Source: Curvibacter gracilis ATCC BAA-807
GTDB taxonomy: Bacteria; Pseudomonadota; Gammaproteobacteria; Burkholderiales; Burkholderiaceae_C
Direction: 5' to 3'
Length of the DNA: 64,000 nt
NCBI RefSeq assembly: GCF_000518645.1
Contig: NZ_JADZ01000016.1
Span: 124,001 to 188,000, forward strand
Position 1 is the first letter of the stretch. Each line of letters begins with the position of its first letter. A program made the position numbers and the translations under genes. This document shows, in pieces, positions 53,054 to 61,514 of the stretch. Under the pieces are notes generated by a model that worked only from the letters and a program-made list of their open reading frames with translations, ran no database searches and was not told the origin of the DNA.

Positions 53054-53551
53054 GAATAGCCAATCCAATCAAAGCCAAGGCCTTCATCAAAACATGCTGT
53101 TCACAAATGACAGGCAACGCTGATTTCAGACATTGGGCGGGGAGCTGGCACCTATAGGTAGGTCCCTCAGACCTTCATCACGACACCCTGATACCTGGGC
53201 ATTTTTCGAACAATGGGATTCGAGAAAACAAAAAATACATATTGCACCTTAAAAAATCATCAAATGAGGCATTGCCACCAATGGGGAAGAACTGAGCACT
53301 ACCACGGCACCCTCATGAAATATTGAATCTGCGACAAATATAGAACAAGCGCCCCATGAAACGACAGCAAATTACCATTGATTTCCTATCTTGCAATAAA
53401 AATCATCACCCACCCGCTATCGCCTCTAATATGTTCAATGCCCGAAATATCAATTATGACCAGCGGCATTAAATGGGCGATAAGCCGCCAGACGTCGTAT
53501 TTTTCCGGACGGAAAGAATGGCAAACCCAATAAACAGAACACAACGGCGAC

Positions 53552-54880
53552 ATGACTGACTCAACAGCACACAGGCAGGGCCAGTCCACACTCGAACCTG
53601 AAATCACCCACACACAAAACACCAGCGGAGGTCACACCTTCACAGGCTGGGGGGCCGCCGACACCTCGCTGAGCGATGTTCCGGATCCGGCCAGGAGCCA
53701 GCCCGCCCCCACAGACACCACTCAACGACTGGGTGCCGTTCTGACCGCCCGGAATCCGCTGCTGGCAGCTGCAGCCCCGCTGCTCAGGGCTTTGTCAGAG
53801 ATGCCGGCGCGGCTCCCTGATGGCGGGCTGACGCAGCTTCGCCAGTTGCTTGAGATCGAAATCCGCACCTTCTCACGTCTGTGCGAGCAAGCCAACCTGC
53901 GACGCGACCACATGCTGGCGGCTCGATACGCGTTGTGCACGGCACTTGACGAAGCAGCCAGCCTGCAGCCCTGGGGGGGTGGCACCGATACCAGCACAGG
54001 CCCCTGGTCACGCCAAGCCCTGTTGCAGACCTTCCACCAGGAAGGTCAAGGGGGACAGAAGGTCTTCTTGCTCATCGGCCGCTTGGCTGCCAACCCCCAA
54101 GAGCATCTTCGAGTTCTGGAGGTGATGCTTCATGTCCTGGGCCTGGGCTTCGAAGGCCACTACCGCACCCAGTCCGATGGCCACCGAATGGTGGAAACCA
54201 TACGCAACCGCTTGCATGCCTTGATCACGGAGGCCCGAGAGACACTGCCTCGTGCGCTTTCACCCCATTGGCAAGCCCCCGATGGCCGAACGCTACGCCC
54301 TTTGCGCGGCGTGCCGATCTGGATGACCGCATCTGCCCTGCTGCTGATGCTCGCGGGCCTGTTCGGCTGGGAAAAATACCAACTCCTTGGCGAAATGGAA
54401 GGGGTCGAAAGACACATCCGAGGCATCGGAAAGGCCATGCGCCCCCCCGCCCAACTGCGTCTGCGCGAACTGCTGGCCTCCGACATCGCCGCGGGCAAGG
54501 TGGGTGTCGACGAAACCGACCTGCGCAGCCTGGTGACCTTCCGAGGAGACGACATGTTTGCGCCAGGGCAGGCCGACGTGAGTTCGCAAAGCCTGGCGAT
54601 GATTTCAAAGGTCGCTGCGGGCATCAACGAAGTGGCCGGCCGCGTCACCGTCATCGGCCACACCGACAACCAACCCATTGCCACACCGACCTTCCCGGAC
54701 AACCAGCGCCTGGCCGAGGAACGCGCCAAGGCAGTCGCCGGGATCCTTCAGCGACAACAGGTCGATCCAGAACGTATACGGGTCCTTGGTGCAGGAGACC
54801 GGCAGCCCGTCGCCGACAACGCAACAGCCGCGGGCCGTGCTCGCAACCGACGCGTCGAGATTGTGGTGGACCCCCAATGA
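53552..54880 (+). CDS. tssL: Type VI secretion membrane protein TssL with OmpA/MotB C-terminal domain
   Basis: A 442-residue TssL of the extended form. The DotU-like cytoplasmic domain (residues about 65-240) has IRTFSRLCEQANLRRDHMLA, ARYALCTALDEAASLQ and LEVMLHVLGLGFEGHYR. A single membrane segment follows (WMTASALLLMLAGLFGWEKY), then a periplasmic OmpA-like domain with VTVIGHTDNQPIATPTFPDN and RARNRRVEIVV, expected to bind peptidoglycan. It starts the rightward arm; the stop overlaps tssM as ATGA. The OmpA fusion makes a separate TagL unnecessary. Confidence 0.95.
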   Translation: MTDSTAHRQGQSTLEPEITHTQNTSGGHTFTGWGAADTSLSDVPDPARSQPAPTDTTQRLGAVLTARNPLLAAAAPLLRALSEMPARLPDGGLTQLRQLLEIEIRTFSRLCEQANLRRDHMLAARYALCTALDEAASLQPWGGGTDTSTGPWSRQALLQTFHQEGQGGQKVFLLIGRLAANPQEHLRVLEVMLHVLGLGFEGHYRTQSDGHRMVETIRNRLHALITEARETLPRALSPHWQAPDGRTLRPLRGVPIWMTASALLLMLAGLFGWEKYQLLGEMEGVERHIRGIGKAMRPPAQLRLRELLASDIAAGKVGVDETDLRSLVTFRGDDMFAPGQADVSSQSLAMISKVAAGINEVAGRVTVIGHTDNQPIATPTFPDNQRLAEERAKAVAGILQRQQVDPERIRVLGAGDRQPVADNATAAGRARNRRVEIVVDPQ

Positions 54881-57800
54881 AATCATTCTTCGCCGGTGCG
54901 TTTCGCGCCCTGTTTTCACGCTACACATTGGCCGTGCTGGCACTGGTCATCGGCTGTCTCGGCATCTGGCTTCTCGGCCCCTTGCTGGCCTTCGGCGGCC
55001 TTCATCCCCTGCAAAGCCTTGAACTGAGGGTGACGTTCACGCTGCTGTTGTTGTGCTGGTTGCTCTGCCTTTTGGCCCATGGACCCTTTTTGCTGCTGGG
55101 GGTGATCAGCCTGGCGGTCCTCATCTGGCATGCGGGCCCATTGCTCTCATTCGGGGCTCAAATGCCCTTGTCCTCTGCCTGGGTACGAGCAGGCCTGATC
55201 GGCTCGCTGCTTCTGGTCTATCTTCTTCACGGCCTGTCCCGGCTCTACCAGGCCTTGGTAGCGGGCGACGGCTCGTTGCTGCGCTGGCTTCAACGCAAAG
55301 AGTCGAAGACGTCGACCCCCACCCAGCAAGAAGTCCTCGCGTTGGATCTCTGCGTGCAACAGGGCATCGAACAACTGCGCCGCATGCGTCATCCATCAGG
55401 CACAGGGATCTCACGGCTCTACCGGCGCCTGTTTGAACGCCAGCGCCACCTCTACGATCTTCCCTGGTTCCTGGTGGTCGGTCCGTCGGCCTCCGGCAAG
55501 ACCTCTGCTGTCCTCAACTCTGGTTGCCGCTTTCCCCTGGCCGAGCAGATGAGCGACGCGGTCCGGACCTTGAGACATATCAGCCCGACCGCATCCAGTC
55601 AATGGTGGTTCAGCAACGAAGCCGTGCTGATCGACACTGCGGCCCGGCTTTGCCCGACGCCATCGACGCCCCCCAATACTCCCATCCCGCCCCTGCCATC
55701 GGCAGGCACTGACGCCGACGCCACGCCACAGACTTCGGCCAGCCCTGCACCGACCCAGGACCCGGCGCTCTGGCAAGGCTACCTGGGCATTCTGCGCAAG
55801 CACCGCCCCAGGATGCCGATCAATGGAATGATCGTCACGGTGTCTCTGGAATCGCTGCTGCTTGCCTCGGCATCGCAGCGCACCGAGCTGGCGGCTTCGT
55901 TGCGCGCCAGATTGGCAGAGGCACGACAAGACCTTGGCATCCGATTTCCGGTGTACCTGCTCTTCACCAAGGCGGACCAATTGACAGGCTTTGCAGAGTA
56001 CTTCGGTGCACTGACCTCTGAAGGAAGGCGACAGATCTGGGGTACGACACTGCCGTGGCGTGAGGAAACTCGCCCATGGCGCCCGCTGCAGACCGGACGT
56101 GCCATGGACGACTCAGACAACGCAGGTGGCCCCAGCCCCTTGGGCCAGAACGTCAAGCTTGAACTGGAAGCCCTGCGCGAACGCCTTGAGAACGGACTCC
56201 CGACACGCCTGCAAGAGGAATTCGATCTGCAGCGTCGACAACGCCTGTATGCGCTGCCTCAAGAGTTCAAGGCCCTCGTTCCGATGTTGGTTCAGTTCGT
56301 GGAGGACCTCTTCCAGACATCACGCTTTGATGCAACCGAGGACCGGGCGGGCCTGCGTGGCTTGTACTTCAGCAGCGCCCGCCAGGATGGCAAGCAGGTG
56401 GCGGCAGACCCCAGCACGCTGATCCGGCAACTGCATCTGCCCGAAGGCTCAGCGGGCGGCACCGACGAAGCTCTGCCGACGCAAAGCGGCGTTAGGCAGG
56501 CAGACACGCGGCCCGATTCCAGCGCACAGCACATCACCACCCACCGCAGTTACTTTATCCAGGATGTCCTGGAACAAGTCGTGTTCCGAGAAGGGCATCT
56601 GGTCAGACCCAACCTGACATGGGAGTTCCGCCACCGCATCATCAGACTGCTGGGCCATGCCTTGCTGCTCGTGACCGGGCTGTGGTTGGGAGTCGGGTTG
56701 CTGCTGAGTTACCGGAACAACCAGGCCTATCTGGCAGACGTGGACAACAAGACCGAGGTATTGGCGGAACAGGTCCATCGCCTGTTCCAGAAGTTCCGGC
56801 TGGATGACGTGCCAGGACTCCTGAATCAGGCCGAGAGTCTGGCCAACCACCGGCAGTTGGATCTGCAAGCCCCGCCGCTGAGCTACCAGTACGGTCTGTA
56901 TGCCGCTCCACCTGTCGTCGTGGCAGCCCGTCAGACCTATGAACACCTTCAAGACCAGATGCTGCTGCCACAGATCGTCCGACGCATCGAAAATGCGCTC
57001 TCCCAGGCGGTGGTCGATCGGGACGAAGCGCGCATCTTCTCTGCCCTGAGGGTCTATCTGATGCTGTACGACAGCAACCACTTCCGAGCCGACGAGGTGA
57101 GGGCCTGGGTTCTGGCTGACTGGCAAGACCATGATGGCATCAACACGATGGAAGCCAGAACGGCTCTGAACCACCATCTGACAAGCTTGTTCGATGGGCA
57201 GCGCGTGGTGCACTCACCGCTGCGAAAGAACGAAGCCCTCATCCAACGTGCGCGCGATCAACTGGACGGCAGCAACACCAGCGCGCGTCTTTACGAGCGG
57301 ATCAAAAGCGATCTCGCAGCAGAAGCGCCGCCCGATTTCACCCTGCCCAGGGTGGTGGGCCCTCAGGCCGGCATGATCTTCGTGCGTCGCTCTGGTGTGC
57401 CATTGGAGCGTGGCGTCCCAGGGCTGTACACCTACAAGGGCTACCACGAAGTCCTTGCCCGCAAGCTGCCAGCGCTGGTCGGAAAGCTGGCCCAGGAGGA
57501 CGCATGGGTCATGGGAAGCCCCGGTCCGGTGCGCCCTCAAGCCGCCGCAGGCCTGGTGGGACAGGTTTCCGCGCTCCACGCTGCACAAGTCGTTTCCCCT
57601 CTGGTCGAAGACGTTCGCCGACAGTACCTCAGTGACTATGCGCAGCACTGGCGCGACTTTCTCGAAGACATTGCGCCCGTCACGGGCGGAACACTTTCCT
57701 TTGACCTCGAAGTCCTGCGTCAACTGGCGGCGCCCTACTCGCCGCTGGCTCGACTGGCCCGGGCCGCCGTTCAGGAGACCACGCTCACGCGCCCCCTCGA

Positions 57801-59106
57801 TCTCTCATCCGACACAGAGAAAAGCTACCTCGACAGAGCCGCAGAGCAACTGGACAAGCAGGCGGAACAGTTGAAGAAGAACTTCGGGCTGCGACCCCAA
57901 GCCAAGCTGGAAAGGCAGTTGGTCGATGGTCAGTTCGCTGCATTGCGTGAAGTCGTCACCGGACAGGCAGACACCGCCTCCCCAACACGAGAAGCGGTCT
58001 GGCCGGCTTCCGGTGCCATGGCCGGCAACCCGACCGGCAAGCCGGCATTGGACTCCATCGCCGGGCTAATCAATGAGCTGTACACCAGCCTGGCCGTGGC
58101 CGAAACGGCGCTGGCGGCCAATACCCTGCCGCCCGGACTGATGGACCCTGGCGCGCGCATGCGAACCGAAGCGGCCCGCCTGCCAGCGCCCTTCAAAGAG
58201 ATTCTGAAAGACCTGGCGACCGGCAGCTCCGACAAGATTGGGAAAGGGGCCGAAGGACTGCTGCGAGCCCAGGCGCAAAACCACCTGGAACGACTGCTGA
58301 ACCAGCTGAATCAACAGGTGGTCGAACCTTGCAAGAAGACCATTGAGGGTCGCTATCCGTTTGCACTGCCCCAGCTCAACGATGAGCCTGCCCAGGAAGT
58401 CCCAATCGATGACTTCAATGCCCTGTTTGCCGCTGACGGATTGGTCGACGACTACTTCAAAAAGCACCTGGCGCCCTATGTTGACACCAGCCTGCGCCCC
58501 TGGCGCTACAAGACGGTGGCCACGCTGCAATGGCCGACAGGAGACAGCGGCGTCTCTTCAACGGCCTCCGCCCCTGGCGGGCCGGCCGGCAATGCGCCGA
58601 CCTTGAATGGAGAACTGCTCAAGCTTCTGGCGACCCAAGGGCCGAACCCGGAATTCTTTGCCCGGGTCAGCCAGATACGTGATGTCTTCTTTCGAGACGC
58701 CGGTGCCAAGAAGATGGCCTGGAAGCTTGATCTGAAAATACAGGAGATCGATCCCAGCATCCTCGAACTGGCCATCCATGTCGATGGACAAGCGCATCGC
58801 TATGTCCATGGTCCTATCCAGACCATGCCCTTCACGTGGCCTGGGCCCCAGGGAGGCAGTGCGGCCGAACTGGCAGCCAGCCCCCGCATCCGGCCGGAAA
58901 CCTCGACCTTGATCACCCGTGGCCCCTGGGCCTTGCTCAAACTGCTGGAGCGCGGTCGACTGGTTGGCAGCGCCAGCAGCGGGAGATCCAGCGTTGAGTA
59001 CTTGTTCGACGGGCGCCGGGTGGTGCTAGACATCAAAACAGGACGCCTGCCCAACCCGCTGGGCTCCGACCTGCTGCATGGATTTGAATGCCCGGGCCGC
59101 GCATGA
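54877..59106 (+). CDS. tssM: Type VI secretion membrane protein TssM (IcmF)
   Basis: A 1409-residue TssM. N-terminal membrane segments (LAVLALVIGCLGIWLLGPLL; VTFTLLLLCWLLCLLAHGPF and the next; VRAGLIGSLLLVYLLHGLSR), then the cytoplasmic NTPase with Walker A GPSASGKT at residues 202-209, then another membrane segment (IIRLLGHALLLVTGLWLGVG, residues about 588-607) and a long periplasmic part with the IcmF-related and C-terminal beta domains. It joins TssL and TssJ across the envelope. The open frame extends upstream in tssL, but ATG 54877 matches the family and overlaps the tssL stop. Confidence 0.96.
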   Translation: MKSFFAGAFRALFSRYTLAVLALVIGCLGIWLLGPLLAFGGLHPLQSLELRVTFTLLLLCWLLCLLAHGPFLLLGVISLAVLIWHAGPLLSFGAQMPLSSAWVRAGLIGSLLLVYLLHGLSRLYQALVAGDGSLLRWLQRKESKTSTPTQQEVLALDLCVQQGIEQLRRMRHPSGTGISRLYRRLFERQRHLYDLPWFLVVGPSASGKTSAVLNSGCRFPLAEQMSDAVRTLRHISPTASSQWWFSNEAVLIDTAARLCPTPSTPPNTPIPPLPSAGTDADATPQTSASPAPTQDPALWQGYLGILRKHRPRMPINGMIVTVSLESLLLASASQRTELAASLRARLAEARQDLGIRFPVYLLFTKADQLTGFAEYFGALTSEGRRQIWGTTLPWREETRPWRPLQTGRAMDDSDNAGGPSPLGQNVKLELEALRERLENGLPTRLQEEFDLQRRQRLYALPQEFKALVPMLVQFVEDLFQTSRFDATEDRAGLRGLYFSSARQDGKQVAADPSTLIRQLHLPEGSAGGTDEALPTQSGVRQADTRPDSSAQHITTHRSYFIQDVLEQVVFREGHLVRPNLTWEFRHRIIRLLGHALLLVTGLWLGVGLLLSYRNNQAYLADVDNKTEVLAEQVHRLFQKFRLDDVPGLLNQAESLANHRQLDLQAPPLSYQYGLYAAPPVVVAARQTYEHLQDQMLLPQIVRRIENALSQAVVDRDEARIFSALRVYLMLYDSNHFRADEVRAWVLADWQDHDGINTMEARTALNHHLTSLFDGQRVVHSPLRKNEALIQRARDQLDGSNTSARLYERIKSDLAAEAPPDFTLPRVVGPQAGMIFVRRSGVPLERGVPGLYTYKGYHEVLARKLPALVGKLAQEDAWVMGSPGPVRPQAAAGLVGQVSALHAAQVVSPLVEDVRRQYLSDYAQHWRDFLEDIAPVTGGTLSFDLEVLRQLAAPYSPLARLARAAVQETTLTRPLDLSSDTEKSYLDRAAEQLDKQAEQLKKNFGLRPQAKLERQLVDGQFAALREVVTGQADTASPTREAVWPASGAMAGNPTGKPALDSIAGLINELYTSLAVAETALAANTLPPGLMDPGARMRTEAARLPAPFKEILKDLATGSSDKIGKGAEGLLRAQAQNHLERLLNQLNQQVVEPCKKTIEGRYPFALPQLNDEPAQEVPIDDFNALFAADGLVDDYFKKHLAPYVDTSLRPWRYKTVATLQWPTGDSGVSSTASAPGGPAGNAPTLNGELLKLLATQGPNPEFFARVSQIRDVFFRDAGAKKMAWKLDLKIQEIDPSILELAIHVDGQAHRYVHGPIQTMPFTWPGPQGGSAAELAASPRIRPETSTLITRGPWALLKLLERGRLVGSASSGRSSVEYLFDGRRVVLDIKTGRLPNPLGSDLLHGFECPGRA

Positions 59107-59933
59107 GACTTCCAGCCAAGATGAACATCCCTGGATGGCACTGGGTAGCTCATGCGTCCGAGCCGTCCATCTGGGGTCACCTGCCCGGAGAAGCCGACCC
59201 CGTCGCCCTTGAAACGTTCGCCGGTGAAGCCCGTGCCTGGCAACACTGGTGGATCGATCAAACCCAAGCACGCCAGTGGCCCAGGGGCCAGCAAAGAGCG
59301 CGCAAGCCCTCACGCAACGCAAGCCAACTTTGGTTTCATCTGGAGCCCCCAACCCAGGCTCGCGAGCAGGCCTGGGAACCTGTGGCCTTCATCCTGCCGC
59401 CAGGTACCTTGCCCATGGCCACAGAACATTTCCTGACGGGTGCCGTGATCTGCTGGGAAGGCCCGCATGGGCAGCGTCAGCCCTTGATCATCTACCAACT
59501 CAGCAACCGTCGTTGGCTCGAAAAGCACCTGCAGCCCTTCGGATCGCCGACCTCCAACCCGGTACAAGCATGGCTGTACGCGCTGTGCGCCCTTCTGAGT
59601 TGCTACCAGCCTCAGGCCAAGCCGCCCCGAAGTCCCCTGCCGCAAGCAGTCCGGCATCTCTGGCGACTGTTTGCACCGGGATGGGCGCAGTGGTTGGGAC
59701 AGCCCCAAACCACCCCGTCACTCACGGCAATGCAGACGACGCTCGAGGTCTGCACCGGTTTGGGGGATGCCACCCCTGAGCTGCAACTCCAGGCGCTCTC
59801 GGTTGGACTGCCTTGGGAGGATTGGCCTCAATGCCTTTGGAGCACCCCTTCCCGATCCGCCTTCTGGCAGCACGACCTGCAAGGGACCCGTCTCGCCACG
59901 GGGACAGGCCTGAACGATTTGTGGCCCCATTGA
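59103..59933 (+). CDS. Unknown T6SS-linked protein between tssM and tagK
   Basis: A 276-residue protein starting MRLPAKMNIPGWHWVAHASE. It overlaps tssM by ATGA and is followed after 12 bases by the TagK-like gene, so it is part of the T6SS transcript. It has no signal peptide, no long hydrophobic stretch and no TagF N-terminal FGKLP-type motif. It is rich in Trp and Gln, with WQHWWIDQTQARQWPRGQQR and FHLEPPTQAREQAWEPVAFI. It could be a divergent accessory subunit, possibly regulatory, at the place where TagF or TagN-like genes are found in some clusters. I do not recognise a family. Confidence 0.6.
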   Translation: MRLPAKMNIPGWHWVAHASEPSIWGHLPGEADPVALETFAGEARAWQHWWIDQTQARQWPRGQQRARKPSRNASQLWFHLEPPTQAREQAWEPVAFILPPGTLPMATEHFLTGAVICWEGPHGQRQPLIIYQLSNRRWLEKHLQPFGSPTSNPVQAWLYALCALLSCYQPQAKPPRSPLPQAVRHLWRLFAPGWAQWLGQPQTTPSLTAMQTTLEVCTGLGDATPELQLQALSVGLPWEDWPQCLWSTPSRSAFWQHDLQGTRLATGTGLNDLWPH

Positions 59934-59945
59934 AACCACCGCACC

Positions 59946-60620
59946 ATGCCTCACCAGCCCCCCTCGGCCGCGCCATCCCTGGACACATTCGAACTGACGG
60001 ATCTGTGGGCGCCTCCGTCGCCCTCCACACAGAACGACGGGCCCACAATTCATGACAACCTGAGTGCCCCACTCGCCTGGCCTGATCACAACAGCCCAGC
60101 GCCAGCCACGGATGTTGCCACGCAGCAAGGCCTCTCAGACCTTGAAAACAACCCGCACACCCCCGCCCACCTTCTTCTGGGCCGTTTGCACCAAGCCTAC
60201 TGGCAATACATCCGCCAGCCCCATGCGCCACCCGATGCTCAAGACTGGAGCAAGTTGTTGGCAGCGGCACCATCCGACAAAGGCGCGATGGAAGACCTGA
60301 CCCACCGCGCAGCGAACTATGAGAGCCTGTACACCCTTCTGGGTGACAGAGTGGCCATTGACGACGTGATGGCTGGGCTGGACCCCTTGGGTGCACAAGA
60401 CTTGCTCCAACCCGATCCGCCGGTATCGGTTCTTCATTTGTTTGCACCCCCCATGACGGCGCCCGATGAAGCCACCCTGCCGACATTGACCTTGCGCGAA
60501 CACCATGTTGTCACGGCCGACAGTGCATTGCCTCCCCCCGCTTACCCACCTCGCCAACCCGAGGCCAGGCCCACGCCACCGGGCCACTCGATCGGCGCCC
60601 CTAACCTGCCCCTGACGTGA
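59946..60620 (+). CDS. tagK: TagK-domain type VI secretion accessory protein
   Basis: A 224-residue protein. The first 60 residues are Pro/Ser-rich and low in structure; then LLLGRLHQAYWQYIRQPHAP, a central helix with GAMEDLTHRAANYESLYTLL, and SVLHLFAPPMTAPDEATLP followed by LTLREHHVVTADSAL, which are the landmarks I recognise for the TagK domain found in Burkholderiales T6SS clusters. Its exact role is not known. It stands between the unknown protein and the tssE region. The assignment rests on motif memory, without alignment. Confidence 0.75.
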   Translation: MPHQPPSAAPSLDTFELTDLWAPPSPSTQNDGPTIHDNLSAPLAWPDHNSPAPATDVATQQGLSDLENNPHTPAHLLLGRLHQAYWQYIRQPHAPPDAQDWSKLLAAAPSDKGAMEDLTHRAANYESLYTLLGDRVAIDDVMAGLDPLGAQDLLQPDPPVSVLHLFAPPMTAPDEATLPTLTLREHHVVTADSALPPPAYPPRQPEARPTPPGHSIGAPNLPLT

Positions 60621-60896
60621 TCACAACCATCACCCCGTCCACTTCATGCGCCACAGCACCAGGTACTCCATGCACGACCTCCTCCATGCGCGAACGTCCA
60701 CACGCACCGGCCACGCAGGCCTTGTGCATCTCAAACAGGTGTGGCCTCCATGCCATGGTCGCCCATCCCATGCCACCCGAAGCCCGTCCGCACCCCGGCC
60801 TCGGGCTGAACATGGGCGCCAGTCGCCAACACTTGATTGCCTTGTCGGTCTGCAGGCTGCATGCTCACCTCAACAAGCCATCGTTCGGACCCAGCG
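60621..60896. other. 276 bp between tagK and tssE without a clear gene
   Basis: No convincing protein is seen. A GTG at 60617 overlaps the tagK stop as GTGA and opens a frame of 223 residues that runs into tssE in another frame, but the translation (Pro/His/Cys-rich, no family motif) is not convincing. Minus-strand frames are short. It may be a decayed gene or a leader for tssE; the real start of tssE could also be earlier, at in-frame ATG 60861. Confidence 0.5.
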
Positions 60897-61514
60897 ATGA
60901 CCCCTGCCTGCCCCCAAGCCGCCGGCTCGCCGGCCCCATCGACCGAAGATCCTGGGCTGTTGCATCCAGCGTCCCGTACCCTGCCCTCACAAGGGGGGGG
61001 GGATGGCGCCCGACGCCCTTGGCATCGGCAGTACCTTCCCACCCTGCTGGATCGCCTTTGCGACGATGCCCCCCACCAGCCGAACGAAACCCCACAGCAC
61101 TACACCGTCACCCGGGCCCAGTTGCGGCACATCGTTCAACGGGACCTGAGTCACCTGCTCAACACCACCCACCGGGAAGACCTGCTGCATCCCCTGCGAC
61201 ACGCCCAAGTGGCCGACTCCGTTCTCAACTACGGCCTGCCCCCCATGGCCGGCAGCTATGTCAGCGGCCAATCCTGGAACGACATTGAGCGCCGAATCCG
61301 TCACGCCGTGCTGGCCTTCGAACCCCGACTGCTTCCCGATACCCTGGTCATACGGCCCCTGGGCCAAGCCTTGGCCCAAAACCACTACAACGTGCTGTCA
61401 TTCGAGATCAGCGCCAGCCTGCATGCCCAACCTTACCCGGTCGAGTTTTGCGTCCAGAGCTCGATCGACCTTGAAACCAGCCACATCCAACTCAGCCTCA
61501 AAGCCACCCCATGA
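60897..61514 (+). CDS. tssE: Type VI secretion baseplate subunit TssE (Gp25-like)
   Basis: A 205-residue protein with the Gp25-like lysozyme-fold domain: YLPTLLDRLCDDAPHQPNE, then LRHIVQRDLSHLLNTTHRED, VADSVLNYGLPPMAGSYVSG and IRHAVLAFEPRLLPDTLVIR. It forms part of the baseplate wedge with TssF and TssG. The first 45 residues are Pro-rich and longer than usual, so a start further downstream or upstream (60861) is possible; ATG 60897 lacks a clear ribosome site. The stop overlaps the tssF start by four bases. Confidence 0.9.
   Translation: MTPACPQAAGSPAPSTEDPGLLHPASRTLPSQGGGDGARRPWHRQYLPTLLDRLCDDAPHQPNETPQHYTVTRAQLRHIVQRDLSHLLNTTHREDLLHPLRHAQVADSVLNYGLPPMAGSYVSGQSWNDIERRIRHAVLAFEPRLLPDTLVIRPLGQALAQNHYNVLSFEISASLHAQPYPVEFCVQSSIDLETSHIQLSLKATP

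Larger units (their letters stand above)
52685..53551. other. 867 bp A/T-rich divergent promoter region of the T6SS
   Basis: No convincing gene is present. The region is clearly richer in A/T than the rest, most so from about 53160 to 53540. It contains a palindrome with perfect eight-base arms ATTCAAAT / ATTTGAAT around five bases (52920-52940), a further ATTCAAATGAAT (52698-52709) 14 bases before tssB, and CAACCCGGGTTG (53042-53053). A 78-residue minus-strand frame at 53386-53622 has no family pattern. The region must hold the promoters of both T6SS arms. A sigma-54 -24/-12 element was sought by eye and not found. Confidence 0.7.

Noticed and set aside
53141-53165. A TGGCAC word considered as a sigma-54 -24 element for the T6SS
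   Set aside because: No TTGC-type -12 element stands at the correct distance.
53386-53622. A 78-residue minus-strand open frame in the T6SS gap
   Set aside because: No ribosome site or family pattern; Cys/Trp/Ile-rich translation from A/T-rich DNA, and it overlaps the tssL start.
60601-60813. A minus-strand frame considered as a PAAR-like or other small T6SS protein
   Set aside because: It opposes the operon, and no PAAR motif or other repeat is visible.
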